NCBI GenBank assembly: GCA_027484055.1
Contig: JAIXQH010000042.1
Coordinates: 43,680 to 107,679 of the forward strand
DNA length: 64,000 nt
Source: Verrucomicrobiaceae bacterium
GTDB lineage: Bacteria; Verrucomicrobiota; Verrucomicrobiia; Verrucomicrobiales; Akkermansiaceae
Reading direction: 5' to 3'
Shown: piece by piece, positions 18,350-26,200 of the stretch
Layout: each line of letters opens with the position of its first letter
Numbering within the stretch: position 1 is the first letter of the stretch
Program-made: the position numbers and the translations under genes
The notes under the pieces: generated by a model
What the model saw: the letters and a program-made list of their open reading frames with translations, nothing else
Told to the model about the DNA's origin: nothing
The model's database searches: none

Positions 18350-18426
18350 CGGGCTGTAGCGCAGTCTGGTAGCGCACCTGCCTGGGGGGCAGGGGGTCGT
18401 GGGTTCGAATCCCGCCAGCCCGACCA
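18350..18426 (+). tRNA. tRNA-Pro (anticodon GGG)
   Basis: A 77-nt cloverleaf: 7-bp acceptor stem (CGGGCTG paired with CAGCCCG), D-arm GCGC..GCGC, anticodon stem CCTGC/GCAGG around the loop CTGGGGG with anticodon GGG, a T-arm GTGGG-TTCGAAT-CCCGC, discriminator A and an encoded CCA end. The acceptor stem pairs perfectly. It sits 57 bp before the chosen pabB start and on the same strand, so both may share a transcript. Confidence 0.96.
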
Positions 18427-18482
18427 CTTTTCCGCGCTTCCCGCTTGCGTCATGGCGGCAAGAGGCGTTGGTTTCTGGAGCG

Positions 18483-19754
18483 ATGGCGGAATCTTTGATG
18501 CAAGTGGTGGCATGTCCCAAGCGACTTGAAGGCTTGTCGCCCATCGACGTCGCCGCGCACTTGCGGCATTTGCCGGGTTTGGTGTTTTTCGACACCGCAG
18601 GAAACCAGCCTTCCGGTGCGCCGCGGCCGATATCCGTCATCGCCGCTCGCCCGACGCAGATGCTGCGCGGGCACATCCATTGTGCTGAAGATCTGAACCG
18701 ACTTCGGGCAGCGCTCTCGATCGATAAGCGGCCGACGCGCGATCTTGGATTCCCCTGCGGCGGGCTTTGTGGCTGGGTCGATTACGAGGGGGATTTCGTC
18801 TTCGGCGACTACCCGGAAATGCTGGTGTTCGACCACAGCAAGCGGACTTGGTGGGAAATCGGCGGGCTTTCCGAGCAACTCCAGCGCCCCAGTCAGTGCC
18901 ATGCTGCGCTGGGAGATTTTACGCCACTCACGTCGAAATCGCGCTTCATCGAAGGCGTGGAACGGATCAAGGAATGGATCGCCGCCGGGCATTGTTACCA
19001 GGCGAATCTCTCTCAAGGCTTCAGCGCGACGGTCACGGGCGAGCTATTTCCGCTTTACGAAACGCTCCGTGAAGCATCCCCCGCACCGATGGCGGCCTAC
19101 CTCGCGCTGGACGGCCGGGAGGTGCTGAGCTCGTCACCAGAGGCGTTTTTGAAAATTTCCGGGCGCGGCATCGAGACCCGCCCGATCAAAGGCACGCGCC
19201 CCCGCTTCACCGATCCGGACGAAGACCGCCGCTCGGCCTACGAACTCCAGACGTCCGCCAAGGAGATTTCCGAGCTCATCATGATCACCGACTTGCTGCG
19301 GAACGACCTCGGCCAAGTCTGCGAATTCGGCAGCGTCGAGGTCACGGAAATGCTGCGGCTGGAGACGCTCGCCCAGGTTCACCACCTCGTTTCCACCGTC
19401 GTCGGCACCTTGCGGCCTGAGATCGATGGGCTGGACGCCATCGCCGCGTGTTTCCCCGGCGGCAGCATCACCGGCGCACCGAAGAAGCGGGCCATGGAAA
19501 TCATCCACGAGTTAGAATCCGCACCCCGTGGCCTCTACTGCGGGGCCATCGGCTGGCTCGGCTACCATGGAGAAAGCAGTTTCAACATCGCCATCCGCAC
19601 GCTCATTCGCACGGGCGAGCAGCTCATTTACCAAGTCGGAGCCGGGATCGTCGCCGACTCGGACGCGGAAAAAGAGTATGAAGAAACGCTCCACAAGGCC
19701 GCAGGCATCCGCTTAGCGATGGAGCGTTTTGCATCCGGACTCATCCGGGCTTGA
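18483..19754 (+). CDS. pabB: Aminodeoxychorismate synthase component I / chorismate-binding enzyme
   Basis: A protein of about 423 residues of the anthranilate synthase component I family. The chorismate-binding region shows PIKGTRPR, the PGGSITGAPKKRAME block and the final IRTLIRTGEQLIYQVGAGIV. The N-terminal region (GLVFFDTAG, CGGLCGWVDYEGDFVFG) is of the PabB type rather than TrpE. PabB with a PabA amidotransferase makes 4-amino-4-deoxychorismate for folate. No pabA or pabC neighbour is present. The open frame extends upstream through the tRNA gene, so the first usable starts are ATG 18483 or 18498. Specificity for PABA over anthranilate is inferred. Confidence 0.85.
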   Translation: MAESLMQVVACPKRLEGLSPIDVAAHLRHLPGLVFFDTAGNQPSGAPRPISVIAARPTQMLRGHIHCAEDLNRLRAALSIDKRPTRDLGFPCGGLCGWVDYEGDFVFGDYPEMLVFDHSKRTWWEIGGLSEQLQRPSQCHAALGDFTPLTSKSRFIEGVERIKEWIAAGHCYQANLSQGFSATVTGELFPLYETLREASPAPMAAYLALDGREVLSSSPEAFLKISGRGIETRPIKGTRPRFTDPDEDRRSAYELQTSAKEISELIMITDLLRNDLGQVCEFGSVEVTEMLRLETLAQVHHLVSTVVGTLRPEIDGLDAIAACFPGGSITGAPKKRAMEIIHELESAPRGLYCGAIGWLGYHGESSFNIAIRTLIRTGEQLIYQVGAGIVADSDAEKEYEETLHKAAGIRLAMERFASGLIRA

Positions 19755-19793
19755 TCGTTCGCCGGGTGGGGGCTAGTCCCTTGCGCCCGCATC

Positions 19794-21440
19794 ATGTCCG
19801 TCTCTCCTTACGCCATCCCATCGCCCGCTTTGCAGCGTGAGGTGAAACGCCGTCGCTCGTTTGCGATCATTTCCCACCCCGATGCCGGGAAAACGACACT
19901 GACGGAAAAATTCCTGCTCTACGGCGGTGCCCTCAATCTCGCTGGCAGCGTCACCGCGCGGAAAAACCAACGCGCGACGACCTCCGACTGGATGGACTTG
20001 GAAAAGCAACGGGGCATTTCCGTTTCCTCCACCGTGCTGCAATTTGAATACAAGGACTGCGTGGTGAACATCCTCGACACCCCTGGGCACAAGGATTTCT
20101 CGGAAGACACCTATCGCGTGCTCACCGCCGTGGACGCCGCCGTGATGGTGGTGGACGCAGGCAAAGGCATCGAAAGCCAGACGCGGAAATTGTTTGAAGT
20201 CTGCCGCCGCCGGGGGGTGCCGATTTTCACGTTCATGAACAAGCTGGACCGCCCAGCACGCTCGTCCATGGACCTGCTCGACGAGTTGGAATCCGTGCTC
20301 GGCATCCATGCCTATCCCGTGAATTGGCCGCTCGGTGATGGCCCGAGATTTCGCGGCGTCTATGACCGGGAACAAAAGCAGGTGCACCTTTTCGAGCGGA
20401 CCGTGCACGGCGCATTCCGGGCACCGGTCAGCGTCAAAGGCATCGAGGACGACAGCGTGAAAGCGGCGATGGAAGAGGCAACTTACGCCCAAGTCTGCGA
20501 GGAACTCGAACTGCTCGAAGGCGCAGGTGCGGATTTCGACCTAGAAAAAGTCCTCGCCGGTGAGCTCACCCCCGTCTTCTTCGGCAGTGCGGCGAACAAC
20601 TTCGGCGTGCAGCTCCTGCTCGACCGCTTCCTCGAACTCTCCCCGCCACCTACCCCGCGTGAAAGCGGCGGAATGATGATCGACCCAGCGTCTGCGGAAT
20701 TTTCCGCCTTCGTCTTCAAGATCCAGGCGAACATGAACCCGAAGCACCGCGACCGCATCGCCTTCGTCCGCATCGTTTCCGGGAAATTCGAGCGCGACAT
20801 GGACGTGATCAACGGCCGCACCGGCGACAAGGTCCGCCTCGCCAATTCCCAACGCCTCTTCGCCCGCGAGCGCGAAACCGTGGACGACGCCTTCGCCGGC
20901 GATGTCGTCGGGTTGGTGGGAAATTACGATTTACTCATCGGCGACACCCTCGCCTCCGGGCCGGGCGTCACCTTCGACGAAATCCCCCGCTTCGCCCCCG
21001 AGTGTTTTTCCTTCCTGCACAATAAAAGCACTGCGAAATACAAGCGCTTCCGTGATGGTCTCCAACAGCTCCTCAAAGAAGGCGTCGCCAGCGAGTTCAC
21101 CCTCATCGACACCGACGGCCCACAAATCCCCCTGCTCGGCGCGGTCGGTCCGCTGCAATTTGAAGTCCTGCAATACCGCCTCGAAGGCGAATACGCCGCC
21201 GAAACCCGTATCGAGCAAGCCAACTGGTCCCTCGCCCGCTGGCTGAAACCCAAGGAAGGCGATCCCCTCGCACCCGATGCCCGCCCAGCGCTCTCACTCG
21301 GTGCCGCCCTCGCCCGCGACTCCAACGGCTGGCTCGTCGCCCTACTTCCAAGTGAATGGGCCTTGAAAACCTTCAGCGACAAAAACGAAGACTGGGTCAT
21401 TTCCGAGCAGCCGTTTCCGCCGCCGGTGGTGGTGAAGTGA
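19794..21440 (+). CDS. prfC: Peptide chain release factor 3
   Basis: A 548-residue translational GTPase that recycles RF1/RF2 after peptide release. GTPase motifs: G1 SHPDAGKTTLTEKF, the switch I block RGISVSSTV, G3 DTPGHKDFSEDT and G4 MNKLDR. The KNQRATTSDWM stretch and the C-terminal QFEVLQYRLEGEY and KNEDWVISEQP are RF3-specific and separate it from EF-G. It starts 39 bp after pabB. The accessory island begins right after its stop. Confidence 0.97.
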   Translation: MSVSPYAIPSPALQREVKRRRSFAIISHPDAGKTTLTEKFLLYGGALNLAGSVTARKNQRATTSDWMDLEKQRGISVSSTVLQFEYKDCVVNILDTPGHKDFSEDTYRVLTAVDAAVMVVDAGKGIESQTRKLFEVCRRRGVPIFTFMNKLDRPARSSMDLLDELESVLGIHAYPVNWPLGDGPRFRGVYDREQKQVHLFERTVHGAFRAPVSVKGIEDDSVKAAMEEATYAQVCEELELLEGAGADFDLEKVLAGELTPVFFGSAANNFGVQLLLDRFLELSPPPTPRESGGMMIDPASAEFSAFVFKIQANMNPKHRDRIAFVRIVSGKFERDMDVINGRTGDKVRLANSQRLFARERETVDDAFAGDVVGLVGNYDLLIGDTLASGPGVTFDEIPRFAPECFSFLHNKSTAKYKRFRDGLQQLLKEGVASEFTLIDTDGPQIPLLGAVGPLQFEVLQYRLEGEYAAETRIEQANWSLARWLKPKEGDPLAPDARPALSLGAALARDSNGWLVALLPSEWALKTFSDKNEDWVISEQPFPPPVVVK

Positions 21441-21502
21441 GTGTGTGACATTCCCCGTAGAGCAAGGACTTGTGACCGCCTTCCCAAGGAGTTTTTGCGG
21501 CG

Positions 21503-21580
21503 ACTGTTACGTGTGGTCTCAGCCCATGCGCTACACACTTCGGGCCGCCCAGTGCAGATGTCACTTTCACTTACACGAGG
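21503..21580. repeat. Diverged 75-bp repeat, copy 1
   Basis: The segment with CGTGTGGTCTCAGCCCATGC resembles 26310-26390 (CGCGTGGTCCCTGCCCATAC) over about 75 bp at roughly 70 % identity by eye. Neither copy is in a recognisable gene. Confidence 0.45.
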
Positions 21581-21592
21581 TGGCAGCAAGTT

Positions 21593-21626
21593 AACTCTCG
21601 ATTACTTGTGTCTGCTGTGATTTTTA
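21593..21626 (+). repeat. 33-bp repeat (TCTCGATTACTTGTGTCTGC type), copy 1
   Basis: An AACTCTCGATTACTTGTGTC...TGCTGTGATTTTT sequence that returns at 25792-25825 and 27303-27335 in the same orientation. Here it precedes the AT-rich orphan gene. It may be an end of a mobile unit; its nature is unknown. Confidence 0.6.
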
Positions 21627-21661
21627 TGTCTCTAGTGATTTATTTTAAGTGTTGACCTAGC

Positions 21662-22270
21662 TTGAGTCGCGTCCCAACTATGAGCCGTGTTACAATGAGC
21701 TGTTCGTCACCAATTACGACCGTATGTAAACCGGTGACGCCGCCAGTAGGTGCCAGTCTGGAAGTTATTGTACTTTTTTACCAAAAGCACAATCTTGCCT
21801 ACCTAAACGAACAGATAGAGCAATTCCACAGAAAGCATTCGCTAAACGATGCCATCCACTACGCGGCCCTTGCTATCAACCAGAACGAGAAGCGGTTTTC
21901 TCACCAACGCCGTCTCAAACGAAATGCGCTAAACAAGGCGAAGAAGCTCCTCGTTGGTGTGGAAGGGCATCTGAATGCATGCCTCTCATTTGATGATTTG
22001 CACAAGCTTCTCGTGGATTTATTTTCGCCGGTTTCTGGCCTTGGCCCACTTTACATATACGATACGGCCTTGCGTCTCGGTGCATATCTCAAACTAAACC
22101 CACAACATGTCTACCTCCATGCAGGTACGCGGGTAGGAGCTCGTGCTTTGAGCCTAGACATTTCGGGCGAAATGCTCGAAGCATCTGATTTCCCAAAGTC
22201 GGTTCAAGTTCTGGCACCTCACGAAATTGAGGACTTTTTGTGTATATACAAAGCATATTTTTCAACATGA
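21662..22270 (+). CDS. Hypothetical protein, AT-rich island gene
   Basis: Up to 202 residues from a TTG at 21662; ATG codons at 21680 and 21695 are alternative starts. I do not recognise the family. The middle is basic and helical (QNEKRFSHQRRLKRNALNKA). The second half has an ordered, gene-like stretch GLGPLYIYDTALRLGAYL followed by PQHVYLHAGTRVGARAL, which suggests a small folded domain. Codon use is AT-richer than in flanking core genes, as in the next gene, pointing to horizontal gain. It is separated from the Sel1 gene by 46 bp. Confidence 0.55.
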   Translation: MSRVPTMSRVTMSCSSPITTVCKPVTPPVGASLEVIVLFYQKHNLAYLNEQIEQFHRKHSLNDAIHYAALAINQNEKRFSHQRRLKRNALNKAKKLLVGVEGHLNACLSFDDLHKLLVDLFSPVSGLGPLYIYDTALRLGAYLKLNPQHVYLHAGTRVGARALSLDISGEMLEASDFPKSVQVLAPHEIEDFLCIYKAYFST

Positions 22271-22316
22271 CATTCAGCTTTAGGTCTTTCATTTCCTCCA
22301 TCTCACGCTAGCCGCT

Positions 22317-23441
22317 ATGAACATTATCAAAAAGTCGAGTAACTTTCCGAGAAGAATTGAATTCTTAGGGTTATCCTGTGCTTTCATTATTCTAGTTTTG
22401 GGTAATTTGCTCGGCGAAGCCAATGCTCAGAAAGAGACCGGCGGTTTTCAAAATGCAGTTGTCCAGTCGCCATTTGCCAAATATGTCTCTTCCATAAAAG
22501 AGAAAGCCTTTGCAGGCGATTCAGATGCGCTTGGTGTCTATTCTTCATTGGTTTTGGATTTTGGCAATCAAGTTGAGGCGATCAACCTTGCCCAAAAATC
22601 GGCTGCCAATGCTAGTTGCTTTGGTCAGTATATACTGGGTAAAAAATATCAGAAAGGCTACATTGTTGAAAAATCTCAAAAGAGAGCAGATGCTTTCTTC
22701 GAGCAAAGTATTCCCAAACTAATTCAACTGGCAGAATCAGGGAATGCTGTCGCTCAAAGTTGGATCGGTGAGGCTTACATGTCGGGATTCGGACTTCCTA
22801 GAAATCCAGAGAAAAGCTTGGAATGGAGTCTAAAAGCTGCAGCGCAAGGAGATGTGGATGCGCAATGTCGCCTTTGCCTTTCCTACGAATTCGGTATGGG
22901 AGTCGATAGAGATCCTGAAAAATTCAAGGAATGGTCGCGCAAAGTGGCTGAGCAAGGAATCGTGGAATGGTATATCAAAGCTGCTGAACAGGGCTTTTCA
23001 GGTGCACAGGTTAGCCTTGGGCTTTTTTACGAAACTGGAATTGGTACTGAAAAAAATCATCAAGAAGCAATAGAATGGATTAAGAAAGCCGTAAAAAATG
23101 GAAATGAAGATGCCAAGAGCGTGTTGGAAACTATGGTGACCGAAGACAAGGTGAAACAGAAGGTTTCGCTCAATGTCGCAGATGACGGCTCTGAGAAATA
23201 CGGGGGGCCGTCTACGGAAATAGTGCTGAAAATGCTCGATTATCCGAGTATAAAAATGTTGCTTGGCGAAGATGTTAAATTGAAAATTAAGCGCGGCAAA
23301 ATCCTGACTGCTGGTGGGGGGCCAAAGATTCCAGGCGGCACAACCATTTTCCCGATTCGGGTAAACTGTGGCCTCGGTGATGTAACTTACTACTTCTACA
23401 AAGACCCGTTCGATGATTGGAGCTTAGAGAAGCAGGATTGA
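22317..23441 (+). CDS. Exported Sel1-repeat protein
   Basis: A 374-residue protein with an N-terminal signal peptide or anchor (about residues 15-36, CAFIILVLGNLLGEANA). Residues about 85-270 contain Sel1-like (SLR) TPR-type repeats, for example AQSWIGEAYMSGFG and AQVSLGLFYETGIG, with A..G...A linkers. One unit is shortened: KVAEQGIVEWYIKAAEQG joins two repeats with about 25 residues missing. The C-terminal 90 residues form a beta-rich domain (GTTIFPIRVNCGLGDVTYYF). Sel1 repeats mediate protein-protein contacts. The gene is AT-rich compared with its surroundings, and partner and function are unknown. Confidence 0.8.
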   Translation: MNIIKKSSNFPRRIEFLGLSCAFIILVLGNLLGEANAQKETGGFQNAVVQSPFAKYVSSIKEKAFAGDSDALGVYSSLVLDFGNQVEAINLAQKSAANASCFGQYILGKKYQKGYIVEKSQKRADAFFEQSIPKLIQLAESGNAVAQSWIGEAYMSGFGLPRNPEKSLEWSLKAAAQGDVDAQCRLCLSYEFGMGVDRDPEKFKEWSRKVAEQGIVEWYIKAAEQGFSGAQVSLGLFYETGIGTEKNHQEAIEWIKKAVKNGNEDAKSVLETMVTEDKVKQKVSLNVADDGSEKYGGPSTEIVLKMLDYPSIKMLLGEDVKLKIKRGKILTAGGGPKIPGGTTIFPIRVNCGLGDVTYYFYKDPFDDWSLEKQD

Positions 23442-23493
23442 TATTTTAAAAAGTCAGATTTCCTATCGAGCACTCAAAATAATTGCAGACACA

Positions 23494-23820
23494 CAAATTA
23501 CGAGAGACAGGAATAATCAGAAATTCGCTTGCGAGTTAGGCCAAACCGCCGCCAATTCAGCCACCACGCCCTCTTCCCCGCCTCCGGTCCGGCCACCCGC
23601 TCTTCTTGGACGGGCATAGCAACGCGGCCCCCCCTCAACGGCCTCCTGTGCAATCTCCCGCATTCGAGGTGCCGCTCAGGCCTTGAAGCTCTTGTTCGGC
23701 AACCCATCCATCCAGCAGGTCACCGATGCGGTTCACCGTGTCCTTGAGGAGCGGAGGCGGCTGCGAACACGAGCACCCCGACCGCTGGATCGGCGAAGGG
23801 GATGACGTTGAGGGCGGAAA
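23494..23820. repeat. Island repeat A, copy A1 (long form)
   Basis: Begins AAATTACGAGAGACAGG and has a core CCGGTCCGGCCACCCGCTC, then a 3' tail running from CTCCTGTGCAATCTCCCGC to about 23820. Shares the whole length (about 327 bp) with copy A3 at 24107-24433 with few differences. The tail is the end of a decayed small membrane-protein gene on the minus strand. Confidence 0.85.
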
Positions 23821-23869
23821 CGAACCCGGCGAGTTTCCCGACGTAGGTGAGGTATTTGAGCGCTTTCAT
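23720..23869 (-). pseudogene. Frameshifted small membrane-protein gene inside repeat A1
   Basis: Reading the minus strand from ATG 23869 gives KALKYLTYVGKLAGFVSALN, then VIPFADPAVGVLVFAAAS, and then a one-base frame change that ends the frame at 23720. In the shifted frame the sequence continues LLKDTVNRIGDLLDGW, which equals the unbroken reading in copy A3. So an original small protein of about 65-75 residues with one membrane helix was probably broken here. The function is unknown. Confidence 0.55.
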
Positions 23870-24106
23870 AAAATTACAAGAGACAGAAATAATCAGAAAC
23901 TTGCTTGCGCCTCAGGCCAATCCGCCGCCAATTCACTCACCAACCCTCTTTTCCCCGCCTCCGGTCCGGCCACCCGCTCTTCTTGGGCGGGCATAGCAAC
24001 GCGAAGCCCCCTCAACGGCCTTCACCCCAAAAGCGATTTCCTTGCAATAAGGTATTGGTGGGGCTTGGCGCTTGGAAGCTACTGACACGCTAGAGGGTGT
24101 CGTGGC
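23870..24106. repeat. Island repeat A, copy A2 (short form)
   Basis: Starts AAAATTACAAGAGACAG and shares its first 150 bp with A1/A3, but has a different tail (CTTCACCCCAAAAGCG ... GGGTGTCGTGG). Copy A4 at 25512-25748 has the same 237-bp length and the same tail. It is joined head to tail between A1 and A3. Confidence 0.85.
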
Positions 24107-24433
24107 AAAATTACGAGAGACAAAAATAATCAGAAACATGCTTGCGCCTCTGGCCAAACCGCCGCCAATACACTCACCAACCCTCTTTTCCCCGCCTTCC
24201 GGTCCGGCCACCCGCTCTTCTTGGACGGGCATAGCAACGCGGAGCCCCCTCAACGGCCTCCTGTGCAATCTCCCGCATTCGTGGTGCCGCTCAGGCCTTG
24301 AAGATCTTGTTCGGCAACCCATCCATCCAGCAGGTCATCGATGCAGTTCACCGTGTCCTTGAGCAGGGCGGTGGCGGCGAACACGAGCACCCCGACCGCT
24401 GAATCGACGAAGGGGATGCCGTTGAGGGCGGGA
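24107..24433. repeat. Island repeat A, copy A3 (long form)
   Basis: Starts AAAATTACGAGAGACAAA directly at the end of A2 and matches A1 over about 327 bp, including the 3' tail. Homology ends near GTTGAGGGCGGG, just before the MazF-type toxin-antitoxin pair. Confidence 0.85.
24250..24433 (-). pseudogene. 5'-truncated small membrane-protein gene inside repeat A3
   Basis: The minus strand reads LNGIPFVDSAVGVLVFAATA followed by LLKDTVNCIDDLLDG without the frameshift of copy A1. The 5' part is replaced at the repeat boundary (the frame continues upstream into unrelated sequence). I see no good start, so this is probably a remnant. Confidence 0.45.
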
Positions 24434-24475
24434 GAAAGGGTTTGATCGAAGGAAAATGGTGGGTAGGATGTGTGC

Positions 24476-24691
24476 ATGACTGTCGCGATCCGTGCTATTT
24501 ACGAGGGTGGAAAACTCCGGCCGCTTGAGCCATTGGAGTTGGCCGAAAACTCGGTGGTGCAAATCTCCTTGGAGACGGGGCAAGAGGGCGACGCCGAGCG
24601 CCGAGAGTGGCTTGATCAGGGCAAACGGTCGCTGATGGGTGCTTGGGACAACGAGGCTGATGAGGTTTACAATGTTCTGCTCACGCGCTGA
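24476..24691 (+). CDS. Antitoxin, DUF104/AF2212-like
   Basis: A 71-residue protein starting TVAIRAIYEGGKLRPLEPL, the classic N-terminus of the AF2212-like (DUF104) antitoxin family (AVYENGVLKPLEPL-like), with a helical C-terminal half (REWLDQGKRSLMGAWDNEA) that should bind the toxin. The ATG at 24476 is chosen because the family begins here. Its 3' end overlaps the toxin gene by 20 bp. It begins 43 bp after repeat A3. Confidence 0.8.
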   Translation: MTVAIRAIYEGGKLRPLEPLELAENSVVQISLETGQEGDAERREWLDQGKRSLMGAWDNEADEVYNVLLTR

Positions 24692-24989
24692 TGTGGTGCT
24701 ACTGCCAATCCCGTTTACGGATTTGAGCAGTTCCAAGGTGAGGCCTGCGATTGTGGTGGGTCACGGCAGTTGGCCGGGCGATTTGCTCGTGGTGCCGGTC
24801 ACTTCGCAATTACAAAACGCTGATTTGATCATCGGCCAGTGGGCGGAGGCGGGTCTGAATGTTCCCAGCGGTATCAAGGGGCAAATCTGCACTGTGGAGG
24901 TGCGCTTGGTGCGGAAGGTGGTCGGCCAAATCACCGCACCCGACCGGGCTGCCCTCTATGCCTTGCTGCGGAAGTGGCTTGAATTGTGA
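24672..24989 (+). CDS. Toxin, MazF/PemK family endoribonuclease
   Basis: A 105-residue MazF/PemK-like toxin. Family marks are ADVVLLPIPFTDLSSSKVRP at the start, AIVVGH and VVPVTSQ strands, and the late LVRKVVGQI block before the last helix. MazF-type enzymes cut RNA at short sequences. The ATG at 24672 lies inside the antitoxin gene, in another frame, giving translational coupling. No truncation or loss of core residues is seen, so the pair may be active. Confidence 0.82.
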   Translation: MFCSRADVVLLPIPFTDLSSSKVRPAIVVGHGSWPGDLLVVPVTSQLQNADLIIGQWAEAGLNVPSGIKGQICTVEVRLVRKVVGQITAPDRAALYALLRKWLEL

Positions 24990-25075
24990 GACCGTTTGAA
25001 TCTTGCGCGCCAACAAGCCTAACGGACGCGGACTGGCGGCTTGCGTCGTGCCTTGTTTGAAGATTGATTCGCTCC

Positions 25076-25273
25076 ATGTCTGCGGCAGACAAAAACACTT
25101 CAGTCAAAAAGGCAGCAGCCCGTCTTGTGCGTCAATTGCCGGACACTGCCAGTTGGGATGACTTGATGTATGAAATCCTAGTTTGCCAGAAAATCGAAGC
25201 CGGTCTGGCCGATTTGCGAGAGGGTCGCACGCATGACCACGCATCCATCCGCAGCGAGTTCGGCGTGGCATGA
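25076..25273 (+). CDS. Putative antitoxin of a broken RelE/ParE module
   Basis: A 65-residue protein (SAADKNTSVKKAAARLVRQL, DTASWDDLMYEILVCQKIEA) of the type found upstream of RelE/ParE toxins: a helix, then a W-D-D-L-MYE-I turn and a C-terminal GLADLREGRTHDH stretch. The ATG at 25076 gives the natural start. The stop overlaps the start of a damaged toxin gene (ATGA at 25270), so this is probably an orphan antitoxin. Confidence 0.7.
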   Translation: MSAADKNTSVKKAAARLVRQLPDTASWDDLMYEILVCQKIEAGLADLREGRTHDHASIRSEFGVA

Positions 25274-25402
25274 GCATCACATGGTCAGCGCAGGCGCGAG
25301 GTGCATGAAGGTTCTTACCGAATCATTTACCGTGTTTTCAGTGATGAGTTTCAAGTGGTGACTATCGTCCACATGAAACAGCGCGTCACGCGTCGCCGCT
25401 GA
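25270..25402 (+). pseudogene. RelE/ParE toxin remnant with internal deletion
   Basis: From ATG 25270 the reading is SITWSAQA, the usual first strand of a RelE/ParE toxin, then a stop at 25308. In the +1 frame the end of a toxin is intact: REVHEGSYRIIYRVF, then QVVTIVHMKQR to the stop at 25402. About 40 middle residues are missing between the two parts, so an internal deletion left an inactive gene. Confidence 0.75.
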
Positions 25403-25511
25403 CGCTGAGAGCCCCACTGGCTTCCTCCTTCGCTAAAGCTGCGGCGGACAAGACGACAGGCAGGCCGGTCCCGCCCCACTGGCTCTTTCAACGGCTTCCA
25501 CCCCCAAAGCT

Positions 25512-25748
25512 AAATTACAAGAGACAGAAATTATCAGAAACTTGCTTGCGCCTCAGGCCAATCCGCCGCCAATTCACTCACCAACCCTCTTTTCCCCGCC
25601 TCCGGTCCGGCCACCCGCTTTTCTTGGGCGGGCATCGCAACGCGAAGCCCCCCTCAACGGCCTTCACCCCAAAAGCAAATTCCTAGCAATAAGGTGTTGG
25701 TGTGTCTTGGCGCTTGGAAACCGCTGACGCGCTGGAGGGTGTCGCGGG
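25512..25748. repeat. Island repeat A, copy A4 (short form)
   Basis: Starts AAATTACAAGAGACAG and has the same 237-bp layout and tail (CTTCACCCCAAAAGC ... GGGTGTCGCGG) as copy A2, with scattered substitutions. The preceding stretch 25403-25511 has no gene. Confidence 0.85.
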
Positions 25749-25765
25749 AGCGGTCGAGATTTCCC

Positions 25766-25876
25766 TCACATAGGAGTTATGGATTGGGGTCTAACTCTCG
25801 ATGATTTGCGTCTGCTATGATTTGGAATCCACCTGAGGACTTCGAGGCGAGCTTCCGGGAGGTAAACCAATCTCAT
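25766..25876 (-). pseudogene. ParE-type toxin truncated at a 33-bp repeat
   Basis: The ATG at 25876 overlaps the stop of the antitoxin gene 25876-26097. The first 14 residues (RLVYLPEARLEVL) are the start of a ParE toxin, but the frame then runs into the 33-bp repeat at 25792-25825 and ends at 25766. The rest of the toxin is gone. Confidence 0.65.
25792..25825 (+). repeat. 33-bp repeat, copy 2
   Basis: TAACTCTCGATGATTTGCGT...CTGCTATGATTT, a diverged copy of the sequences at 21593 and 27303. It lies at the break in the ParE gene on the other strand. Confidence 0.6.
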
Positions 25877-26097
25877 CACGCAAGGATTTTCTCGATATCT
25901 CGGTGCAACTCGTCCTGGCGGATCTGCGTAGATTCTCCAGATGTGCGACTCCGCACCCTCCTGTCGATTTCCGCGATCCATTCCGGCGAAAGCTCTTGCT
26001 CCTCATCAAGGCTCTCGATGAGTTTGGCAGCGAGGTAGGAGCGATCACTCCGCGGAAGCTCAAGAACTTCGTTCATGATTTGGGCAACGGTAATCAT
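25876..26097 (-). CDS. Antitoxin, addiction-module component family
   Basis: A 73-residue protein like the TIGR02574-type addiction module antitoxins: ITVAQIMNEVLELPRSDRSY, LAAKLIESLDEEQELSPEW and then EIDRRVRS. This family is normally encoded just before a ParE toxin. Here the toxin that follows with a 4-bp overlap is truncated after 14 codons, so this antitoxin is an orphan unless it acts on another toxin. Confidence 0.8.
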   Translation of the reverse strand: MITVAQIMNEVLELPRSDRSYLAAKLIESLDEEQELSPEWIAEIDRRVRSRTSGESTQIRQDELHRDIEKILA

Positions 26098-26200
26098 GGG
26101 GGCATCCTACGGTCTTCCGGGCGATTTGTCCTGTCCAATTTTCGGACCTTCTGCCGAGTGGGTTTTGCCGTGGGTAGCTTTTCGAGGCCGAGAACAGCGG

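Noticed and set aside
18399..18482. Extended pabB start reaching into the tRNA gene
   Set aside because: The added codons are translated tRNA sequence; family similarity begins after ATG 18483.
23494..24433. Tandem repeats considered as a CRISPR array
   Set aside because: Repeat units are 237-327 bp, not 25-40 bp, and there are no unique spacers or cas genes.
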